Part shown: positions 1 through 6,476 of the stretch, piece by piece | Position numbering within the stretch: the first letter of the stretch is position 1 | Layout of the letters: every line of letters begins with the position of its first letter | NCBI GenBank assembly: GCA_036268375.1 | Contig: DATAUH010000138.1 | Coordinates: 1 to 12,944, forward strand | Length of the DNA: 12,944 bases | Direction: 5' to 3' | From: PALSA-243 sp036268375 | GTDB lineage: Bacteria; Acidobacteriota; Terriglobia; Bryobacterales; Bryobacteraceae | Program-made: the position numbers and the translations under genes | The notes under the pieces: generated by a model | Told to the model about the DNA's origin: nothing | Seen by the model: only the letters and a program-made list of their open reading frames with translations | Databases searched by the model: none

Positions 1-867
1 GCCTCCATTTCGGCGGCCGCCGCTTCCTCCATCGCCGCCTGGGCCGAGCGGACGCCGACCAAGATTGCGCACCGGGAAGGCAATATGCCGAAGAAGCCCG
101 GCGTGTCTTGTTACGAACTTGCAGCTAACGTTCCAGGTCTAGGAGGGCTGGAAGTAGGCGGGATGCAGCTGTGGGACCGCGCCAAGGCGCTCGAGTACAA
201 GAGAGAGTCGGACCGCTGGAAAATCCGGACGGCATCGGTGACCGGTTCGTTCCCGCGAGGCAGTACATTGGTTACGGCCGGCGCACCGGTAGAGGAATCG
301 GTTCGCAAGACAATCCAGGCAGGCGAATTGGTAGGCGCCACGGTCGTCGTGCTTTTCGGTTTCTTTAACACCTGTCCCAAGATGGACGACGAATCGTCCT
401 ACGGCCCGTGCGTTGAGTTGCTCCAGAAGATGGGACCAGTGGCGGCGGACTCGGGCATGAGTATCGGCCTCGAACTTTCGCTTAGCCTGGCGGAATATCA
501 GAAGCTGATGAGCCTGGTCGGAAATCCTGCCGTTCGACCTTATTGGGACGCCACCGGAACCGACCACATGGGCCACCCCGGCGACGGAACGAAGGGCCTG
601 GAAGTCCTGGGCTCCAGAATTTGCATGATGCACCTGAAGAACGGCCGCGCCGGATTCCTGCTTGAAAACCGGCATTTGCTCGACCACCATCCGCAAAGCC
701 CGATCCCGGAGCAGGTGATGTCGATTGATTGGCCGAAGGCCTTCAGCATCATTAAGAACAGCGGCTTTGACGGCTGGATGGCTTTCGAAACCCCGCACAC
801 CAGTATCGAAACCTTCATTTCGGAAACCACAAAGAACGTGGAATTCGTGATGAAATGCATGTCATAG
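1..867 (+). CDS. Sugar phosphate isomerase/epimerase-like TIM-barrel protein, exported (5' partial)
   Basis: The frame ending at the TAG at 865-867 stays open to base 1, so the ATG at 85 is probably internal and the true start lies upstream of the window. The visible N-terminus is an Ala/Ser-rich hydrophobic stretch (ISAAAASSIAAWA) ending in an AxA-like site, as in the hydrophobic part and cleavage region of a Tat signal peptide; the twin-arginine itself would be off the edge. The rest fits the xylose-isomerase-like TIM-barrel family. Four acidic/His residues sit at the usual metal-ligand positions (numbering from base 1): Glu158 in GLELS, Asp183 in YWDATGT, His211 in MMHLKN and Glu263 in AFETPH. 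The family isomerises or epimerises sugars and sugar derivatives; the substrate here is unknown. Exported members are common in Acidobacteriota and Planctomycetota. It converges on the GH31 gene, so the two are not one operon. Family call firm, substrate open. Confidence 0.82.
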   Translation, partial: ASISAAAASSIAAWAERTPTKIAHREGNMPKKPGVSCYELAANVPGLGGLEVGGMQLWDRAKALEYKRESDRWKIRTASVTGSFPRGSTLVTAGAPVEESVRKTIQAGELVGATVVVLFGFFNTCPKMDDESSYGPCVELLQKMGPVAADSGMSIGLELSLSLAEYQKLMSLVGNPAVRPYWDATGTDHMGHPGDGTKGLEVLGSRICMMHLKNGRAGFLLENRHLLDHHPQSPIPEQVMSIDWPKAFSIIKNSGFDGWMAFETPHTSIETFISETTKNVEFVMKCMS

Positions 868-1234
868 CAAAGCAGTGAGCTGTCTGATCGGTATTGGCAG
901 AATCGCCTGGACCATCTGTACCACCTCTGCTGAACTCACTACGTGATGCCCTTGCCGGCGACTAGAACACCTGCGGCTTCCATCGAAGGCTACCGCGGCC
1001 GCGTTGGCCGGGCCGCTGCCTGACGCTCCACCAACGAGATCAGGCTTCGACGTCTAGCACGGGTATAGCATTTCCGTTATTCCGCCATATCCATCTCTCT
1101 GCGCGCGGCTACCGCTGATTGACAGGTTCTGTCCGCGTTTCATGAATATGGTGTGAAGCTTCGGCGCGGATAAACGAGGCCGACGTCCGAGACAGGCGCA
1201 TGGGAGCAGATTCAAGATCATACGCCGCGCTACG
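868..1234. other. Intergenic stretch with no recognisable gene
   Basis: This is the left part of the 568-bp gap between two convergent genes. I see no convincing coding frame. One minus-strand frame (1251 down to 1054, 65 codons) begins inside the palindromic element and has no Shine-Dalgarno or recognisable motif. No tRNA or clear terminator is seen directly after the isomerase gene. Decayed mobile DNA is possible but cannot be shown from the sequence alone. Confidence 0.5.
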
Positions 1235-1403
1235 CTGCATTTCTCACACACCTTCTGCTCCGGCGCGCGATAAGGCTGTGCCTGCTTCGTTGCGCTCGTT
1301 CAGCGTGCTCGAGCCGTTACGGCCCTCCGCGCGCTGACCTTCGCGCGCCTCGTATCCACGGCCTTCTCACGCGCCTCGCGACGAACCTGTGTGAGAAATG
1401 CAG
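1235..1403. repeat. 169-bp imperfect palindromic element with perfect 16-bp terminal inverted repeats (MITE/REP-like)
   Basis: The left end CTGCATTTCTCACACA (1235-1250) is the exact reverse complement of TGTGTGAGAAATGCAG (1388-1403). The symmetry continues inward: 1262-1280 against 1357-1375 matches at 16 of 19 positions plus one G-T wobble. The centre GCCGTTACGGC (1313-1323) is palindromic except for its middle base and sits at the midpoint of the whole element. The interior has no coding frame. It lies between the 3' ends of two convergent genes, starting 32 bp after the GH31 stop codon. A GCTA tetramer occurs at 1229-1232 and again at 1404-1407, which could be a target duplication but is short enough to be chance. 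A non-autonomous transposon relic or a REP/BIME-like unit is most likely; as RNA it could also act as a terminator in both directions. Confidence 0.75.
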
Positions 1404-1435
1404 GCTAGTTGCAACGGCTATCAAGTGGACAGTCA

Positions 1436-3826
1436 CTATCGACCAATGACTTCTAAGTGGGCGCTATCCGCGTCGCTCCAGGGCTGAAAGCCATCATGAC
1501 TCACCTTCGCCCCGGAGTCGTTCCAGTGGAAGCGTGTGACTTGCACCTCTCCGCGCTCATAACGGTAAGTTGTACCGTCGTCGTTGTACAGAGTGAAATC
1601 GGCATCTGCGCCCCGATAAATCTGCAGACGCGCCAGCTTCTGCGGCTCCTTTGTGCTTTCAACTGGCTCCCCCATGGGAACGATCGAACCGGCCTTCACG
1701 AATAGGGGCAGGGTATCAATGGGAGCTTCGGCGGTGATCGTTTGTCCGCCCTGTATTCGCTGCTTCGTCCAGTAGTTGTACCAATCCGTGCCTGCCGGGA
1801 GATACACCTTACGACTGGTCGCGCCCTGTTCCGTGACGGGCGCTACGAGAAACGCCGGGCCGAACATGTATTCGTCGCCGATTGTCGCCACTAGCGGATC
1901 CTTCGGAAAATCCATGAAGAGCGCACGCATGTAAGGCGCGCCCGTCTCATTGGTCAGATGCGCGAGTGAGTAGATGTACGGCATGAGCTGGTAACGCAGC
2001 TTCAGATACTTCTCCAGTATCGGCTGGGCAGCTTTCCCATAGCTCCAGATCTCGTTGGTCAAGCGACTGCCATGGCTTCGAAAAATCGGCACGAAGGCTC
2101 CGTACTCGAACCAACGGGTATACAGTTCCGGGAAATCGTCGTATCCACCAATGTTGTCTCGCGCATCGGACGGATCCAGCAGAGGAGGCTTCAGGGGATG
2201 ATGTTCAGGGGGCAAAGGCTCCCAGCCGCCGATGTCACTGCTCCAATAGGCCATGCCGGATGCCGTGAAACCGAGCCCCGTCGAGACTTGGCGCTGAAAT
2301 GTGTCCCATGTCGAGTAGATATCTGAGGACCAGAACATGGTTCCGTTGCGTTGCGCCCCCAGATACGCATCCCGCGCGAGAATCAGTGCGCGGCGCTTCA
2401 GATCGCGACGAAAACCTTCGTATAGGGCGGCGGTGTGAAGCAAGGGGTAGATGTTGAAGAAGCGCGTGCCGGATCCGATGGAGAAGAAGCTGCCGTTGGG
2501 CGGCAAATCGGGCTCGGTCTGATCGCACCAGAGAGAATCGAAGCCTTTGCTCAGGATGTTATCTCGAATGATTCGCCAATACCATTGTGCCGCTTGCGGG
2601 TTTGTCGTGTCGATGTCGGAGCCGGCGCGGTCGTATGGCAGGCCGTTCGTGGGCGTGCCATCCGCCAGATGCATCAACCAACCGTTTCGGCGCAGCAGGT
2701 CGTAGTAGCGCGAGCCGGGTTCAAACCGCGGCCAGACGCTGATCATGGTCTGAATTCCCATGTCGTGCAGCTTGCGGTTCATCGCTGCGGGGTCTGGCCA
2801 CTGGACGTGGTCGAAATCGAATTGCCCCATCTTAGTGCCATAAAACCAATCGATCATAATCATGTCTAAGGGAAGGCGCCGGTCACGATAGCCCTGCGCA
2901 ACAGAAAGCACCTCGTCCTGCGAGCGATAGCGCATTTTGCTTTGGATGTAACCGTAGGCGGCTTTCGGCAGCAGAGGGGTGGCGCCGGTCAGTTGGCGAT
3001 AACCCGCGTAGAGCTCGTCCGTGGTGTCGCCGGCGATGAGAAAAAACGATACACGGTCGCCGACCTCAGAGGTCCACCGGGTCTGTTCATTAAAACCTGG
3101 CTCAATTACTGTCTTCGAGGGATTATCCCAGATGATGGCGTAGCCGCGATTGGTGACCAGGAAGGGAACGCAGATGCTTGGGCCGGCGGTGGCGTCGTAG
3201 TTCTGCCAGCACTCTATGCGGCGCCCGCGATGATCCAGCGCCGCCTCCTGATTCTGACCCAAACCGTAATAGTGTTCGTCAAGCGGCGAATCGAAAACCG
3301 CTCCGACCCGGTAAAAAGGCGCGTCGGACGGGCGTTTGTCGCGCAAGATAGACGCATTGCCGTCTTTGTGATTCGGCGCCGCCATCGACCATCCCTTCAA
3401 CTGCACAAGTGATTTTCCGCTGGGCGTTTTGATCGAAAGGGGAACAGGCGGAGCCGATCCGGTGAAATATTTCGCAATATCGACCGCCATGGCTGAGGGC
3501 TTTTGTTCTTTGCTGACACCCACACTAACAACGAGGCGCGGCGAGGTATAAACATCCGCGTCCGAGTTGTGCCGGAAGCTCCACATAGAAGCTGAGGGGT
3601 GAGCCGTGATGCCGTAGCCCGGTCCCGCAAGCGCGCGCTCCTTGTTCAGGCTCATCGTGACTCGAATGATATTGGCCGCGTACGGTTCCAAGACCACCGT
3701 CGAGGTTGTTCGCGTGAGAACTACGTGTGGGCTTTGTGCGAACAAGTGAGGGCAAAACGCCAATCCCAACAGAGCCGCTGCAGATCGCAGATTCTGGGAC
3801 CGGACCGAATGTAAGCTTCGGCGCAA
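1436..3826 (-). CDS. Secreted GH31 family alpha-glycosidase (alpha-glucosidase/alpha-xylosidase type)
   Basis: A retaining GH31 glycoside hydrolase. Numbering is from the TTG start, giving 796 residues. The N-terminus is a signal peptide: Arg-rich start, hydrophobic AAALLGLAF, likely cleavage near LFAQ (about residue 31). An N-terminal beta domain precedes the TIM barrel (roughly 285-620). The nucleophile is Asp435 in LWCDQTEP and the acid/base is Asp502 in FWSSDIYSTW, 67 residues apart as in known members; a second WSSDIGG motif has Asp531. A C-terminal beta domain (LYNDDGTTYRYERG, about 745-760) resembles DUF5110. The family cleaves alpha-glucosides or alpha-xylosides, or transfers glucosyl groups; substrate cannot be fixed here. 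The start is ambiguous: a GTG at 3859 gives 807 residues but has no Shine-Dalgarno, whereas the TTG at 3826 has GGAG 7 bp upstream and still keeps the signal peptide, so I chose it. Transcribed divergently from the haem-motif protein. Confidence 0.9.
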   Translation of the reverse strand: MRRSLHSVRSQNLRSAAALLGLAFCPHLFAQSPHVVLTRTTSTVVLEPYAANIIRVTMSLNKERALAGPGYGITAHPSASMWSFRHNSDADVYTSPRLVVSVGVSKEQKPSAMAVDIAKYFTGSAPPVPLSIKTPSGKSLVQLKGWSMAAPNHKDGNASILRDKRPSDAPFYRVGAVFDSPLDEHYYGLGQNQEAALDHRGRRIECWQNYDATAGPSICVPFLVTNRGYAIIWDNPSKTVIEPGFNEQTRWTSEVGDRVSFFLIAGDTTDELYAGYRQLTGATPLLPKAAYGYIQSKMRYRSQDEVLSVAQGYRDRRLPLDMIMIDWFYGTKMGQFDFDHVQWPDPAAMNRKLHDMGIQTMISVWPRFEPGSRYYDLLRRNGWLMHLADGTPTNGLPYDRAGSDIDTTNPQAAQWYWRIIRDNILSKGFDSLWCDQTEPDLPPNGSFFSIGSGTRFFNIYPLLHTAALYEGFRRDLKRRALILARDAYLGAQRNGTMFWSSDIYSTWDTFQRQVSTGLGFTASGMAYWSSDIGGWEPLPPEHHPLKPPLLDPSDARDNIGGYDDFPELYTRWFEYGAFVPIFRSHGSRLTNEIWSYGKAAQPILEKYLKLRYQLMPYIYSLAHLTNETGAPYMRALFMDFPKDPLVATIGDEYMFGPAFLVAPVTEQGATSRKVYLPAGTDWYNYWTKQRIQGGQTITAEAPIDTLPLFVKAGSIVPMGEPVESTKEPQKLARLQIYRGADADFTLYNDDGTTYRYERGEVQVTRFHWNDSGAKVSHDGFQPWSDADSAHLEVIGR

Positions 3827-3833
3827 GTTCTTT

Positions 3834-3837
3834 CTCC
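3834..3837 (-). promoter_or_regulatory. Shine-Dalgarno favouring the TTG start of the GH31 gene
   Basis: GGAG on the minus strand, 7 bases before the TTG at 3826-3824. The longer GTG start at 3859 has no purine-rich sequence ahead of it. This decides the start in favour of TTG, though not conclusively. Confidence 0.5.
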
Positions 3838-3969
3838 GTTCGACAGGAAACGAAAGCACGCTGCATGCCGAAGAGGTGTATCTGACGACGCTCAGTGCTC
3901 GTTTTCAAACCGCTAAGGCCAACCTGCCTTCCCAAAGAGCCCGATCAACCCGAACGCCTCACCGGCAAA

Positions 3970-3990
3970 TACGCCGTATAGGCGTACGCC
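3970..3990. promoter_or_regulatory. Overlapping palindromes in the divergent promoter region
   Basis: TACGCC (3970-3975), a GTATA spacer, then GGCGTA (3981-3986) form an inverted repeat. It overlaps the perfect 10-bp palindrome GGCGTACGCC (3981-3990). The site lies in the 235-bp region between the divergent GH31 and haem-motif genes, where a shared operator would be expected. No regulator gene is adjacent and no clear -35/-10 pair could be assigned, so the function is inference. Confidence 0.35.
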
Positions 3991-4094
3991 AGTCGAAGAT
4001 TTCGCCCGCTTAGAGGACTTTCCTGCAAGCGGCGGGCTCGTCCCGGGCCATAACGATGGGGCGCCGAACCGCGGCGAGTTAAAATATGTAAAAC

Positions 4095-5387
4095 ATGCAG
4101 TGGAAACAACTTGCGGCGGCCGTGGGTACTCTCTGTATTATCGGCGCCGCGGCACTTTGGGCCCAGCACAGTGAAGCAGCCAACTACCCTTATGTTCCCT
4201 ACGATCATCCTGCCATCAATTATCCCGGTCCAGCTACGGAGAACCCTGTCGCTAAGCTCCAAGACCAGTTGACACGTGGGCAACTCAAGCTGGGGTTTGA
4301 CGCGAAATGGGGATATCTTCCGAGTGTGCTGAAGTACCTCGGCGTGAACACCGACTCGCAAATGCTGGTGTTTTCGAAAACCAGTTTTCAGGCAGCAAAG
4401 ATCTCGCCGGAAATGCCCCGGGCGCTCTATTTCAACGATAACGTTGGCGTGGGTTATGTGCAGAACGGCGACGTAATGGAATTCGCGGCGCTGGATACGA
4501 AGCAGGGCGTGGTTTTTTACACGATGCAGCGCGCAAAGAACAAGCAGCCCGAGTTTAATCGCGCCAATCAGGAGTGCCTGAACTGCCATCTGATACCCGG
4601 CACTGCCTACGTTCCGGGACTTCTGGCGACGTCAGTGATTCCGCGTCCCGACGGCTCCCTGCGATTCGCCGCGTCGGCGATCCTGGTGGATAGCCGCACG
4701 CCGTTTGAACAGCGTTGGGGCGGATGGTACGTCACGGGAACGTCGGGAACCATGCAACATCGGGGCAACGCTTTCGCGCCCAATCCCGACCGTCCGTCCA
4801 TCTTCGATTTCAACAACACGCAGAACATCACACGTCTTGACGACCGATTCAATATTGGCGCCTATCTTGCGCCGAGCAGCGATATTGTCGCGTTAATGAC
4901 ACTTGAGCATCAGACGCGCATATTCAATCTGCTGACGAGGACTGCATGGGAAACCCGCATCGCTGTGCATGACGGCAAGCTCGATGCGTTTAAGAACCGC
5001 CTTGGTTACCTCACAGATGAAGTCGTCGCCTACATGCTGTTCGCCGACGAAGCGCGCATGTCTTCGCCCGTGAAGGGCGTTTCTTCGTTTACGCGGACGT
5101 TCCCAGAGCGCGGACCTCGCGACCATCGTGGCCGCTCGTTGCGCGATTTCGATCTAGAAACGCGGCTGTTCCGCTATCCGCTCAGCTATATGATCTACAA
5201 TTCCGCCTTCGATGCTTTGCCCCAGCCAGCCAAAGGCGAGATCTACCGCAAGCTATTCTCGGTTCTGACCTCGAAGCCCGATGGAAGGTACGCTCGTCTT
5301 TGCGCTGAAGATCGCGAGGCGATCCTCGAGATCGTTCGCGATACCAAACCTGACCTGCCGGATTACTGGCGATCCACGGAGAAATAG
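4095..5387 (+). CDS. Exported protein with a single CxxCH haem-binding motif, function unknown
   Basis: The 430-residue product begins with a signal sequence (MQWKQLAAAV then a hydrophobic run to about residue 23, with AQHSEAA near the likely cleavage site). It is therefore periplasmic or outside the cell. One CLNCH motif at residues 161-165 is a c-type haem attachment signature, which fits export because such haem is attached in the periplasm. There is only one CxxCH, and the protein is far longer than a monohaem cytochrome c, so haem would sit within a larger unknown domain. The C-terminal third is Arg/Asp/Tyr-rich (DHRGRSLRDFDLETRLFRYP) with no motif I can name. There is no obvious Shine-Dalgarno; the ATG at 4086 is followed at once by a stop, so 4095 is the best start. 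A cytochrome-like electron carrier or haem enzyme is plausible; I do not recognise a named family. Confidence 0.75.
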   Translation: MQWKQLAAAVGTLCIIGAAALWAQHSEAANYPYVPYDHPAINYPGPATENPVAKLQDQLTRGQLKLGFDAKWGYLPSVLKYLGVNTDSQMLVFSKTSFQAAKISPEMPRALYFNDNVGVGYVQNGDVMEFAALDTKQGVVFYTMQRAKNKQPEFNRANQECLNCHLIPGTAYVPGLLATSVIPRPDGSLRFAASAILVDSRTPFEQRWGGWYVTGTSGTMQHRGNAFAPNPDRPSIFDFNNTQNITRLDDRFNIGAYLAPSSDIVALMTLEHQTRIFNLLTRTAWETRIAVHDGKLDAFKNRLGYLTDEVVAYMLFADEARMSSPVKGVSSFTRTFPERGPRDHRGRSLRDFDLETRLFRYPLSYMIYNSAFDALPQPAKGEIYRKLFSVLTSKPDGRYARLCAEDREAILEIVRDTKPDLPDYWRSTEK

Positions 5388-5484
5388 TTTCCGATCTGCG
5401 CGCCGCCATTGATCTGATTGCTGCCGCGTCGCAGGTTCTGTTCGTAACCCTCGGTTGATAGTCCTAAGTAGTCAATCGAAGCCC

Positions 5485-5542
5485 CTGGAACCGGGCTGCG
5501 CGGGTGAGGCTCTTGAGCCCTCACCTGCGCAACCCGCTCCAG
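5485..5542. terminator. Long hairpin between convergent genes, probable bidirectional terminator
   Basis: The core stem pairs 5498-5509 (GCGCGGGTGAGG) with 5519-5530 (CCTCACCTGCGC): 12 bp with one G-U, around a 9-base loop. It extends outward with a small bulge, CTGGA..CGGGCT (5485-5497) against AACCCGCTCCAG (5531-5542). It sits about 100 bp after the haem-motif gene and 20 bp after the DUF3455 stop, between two converging genes. There is no T-tract on either side, so it is not a textbook intrinsic terminator. It may instead protect 3' ends. Confidence 0.55.
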
Positions 5543-5561
5543 TCAAGCAAGCGAACCTCTA

Positions 5562-6239
5562 TTACCTTCCTGCGTGAAAGAAGTAATAGTCCGCAGTGTA
5601 GGGAACGAGCGCTTGCTTTCCCACGTCACCCGCAAGGCTGCAACCCTCAGCCGGCGCCGAGCCACCCTTGGTATTCAGTCGTTGAATGAAACTCACCTGA
5701 GTCAGGGCTCTGCCACCAGTGGGTCCCTGCTGAGATCCGATGGACTGCAATAATAGGCAGGCAATCGAACCGGTATTCGGGCAACTCGGGTCGGTGCCCG
5801 CCCCGATTGCAGTGTTGTTCAGCACCTGCGCCCATACCTTGCTGCTATCCAAAGAGCTCTGCCACGTCGCGCTGCCGAAGGGCACTGGGTCCACTACGCC
5901 GTTCGGATGCGTATCGGGGCTAAGGAAGTGAGTGATAATCTGCACGTCCAGTCCGAACAACGATGTGAAAAGAGTGGCCTCCGGTCGCGCGGAGTTCACC
6001 GTCCAGGATGCGCCCGTGTTGGTCGGCAGGCAGACATATCCCTGCGTGCCGCTGGCATGACCCACCAGGAACGCCGTGTTTCCTACCGGGGGAGTGATTA
6101 GCGTAGGTGTGGCAGGCGTGGCGATGCTCTGCGCGGCCGCCGGGTTGACTGTCACGTACAAACAGCCCGCCAGAAGAGCGGCGATTGGCATCCCGCCGCG
6201 CGCCAGCTTCATTGTTAATCGATGAGTAAATTGGTTCAT
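5562..6239 (-). CDS. DUF3455 domain-containing exported protein
   Basis: The 225-residue product has a signal peptide (Arg/Lys start, hydrophobic MPIAALLAGCLYVTV, then NPAAAQS, cleavage near residue 37). The mature part matches the DUF3455 pattern as I know it: a GTQGYVC segment near the start, a W...ARPEATLF block, a histidine-containing ITHFLSPDTHP stretch, SATWQSSLDSSKV, ACLLLQ, then IQRLNTKGGSAPAEGC and a C-terminal YTADYYFF. The family is widespread in soil bacteria and has no established biochemical role. The start is supported by GGAG 8 bases upstream of the ATG. Stop is 20 bp from the hairpin at 5485-5542. The 237 bp upstream hold no other gene, so it probably has its own promoter and is not read with the kinase operon. 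Confidence 0.88.
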   Translation of the reverse strand: MNQFTHRLTMKLARGGMPIAALLAGCLYVTVNPAAAQSIATPATPTLITPPVGNTAFLVGHASGTQGYVCLPTNTGASWTVNSARPEATLFTSLFGLDVQIITHFLSPDTHPNGVVDPVPFGSATWQSSLDSSKVWAQVLNNTAIGAGTDPSCPNTGSIACLLLQSIGSQQGPTGGRALTQVSFIQRLNTKGGSAPAEGCSLAGDVGKQALVPYTADYYFFHAGR

Positions 6240-6247
6240 ATTCGTTT

Positions 6248-6251
6248 CTCC
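6248..6251 (-). promoter_or_regulatory. Shine-Dalgarno of the DUF3455 gene
   Basis: GGAG on the minus strand, 8 bases before the ATG at 6239, consistent with the chosen start. Confidence 0.6.
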
Positions 6252-6476
6252 AGTTTTCTAAATGTTTTGAGCGGTAGCGCGCTGCCGTCGGTCCTCACGT
6301 TGCTTGAATCCAGCCACTGCGAACATTGCAGGACCAAGCGCGCCGTTACGGTAAACGATGAGTCAGCTTCGGGCTACGAGACTCCAGCGTGGAAGCTATC
6401 GGCCTCTACTGGGGATATCGGAAACGGGAGAGAAAAGACGACAGCGCAAGAAAATATCGGGCCGTGAACGTGTAAA

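Noticed and set aside
1054..1251. 65-codon minus-strand frame starting in the palindromic element
   Set aside because: No ribosome binding site or recognisable motif, and its start lies inside the terminal inverted repeat.
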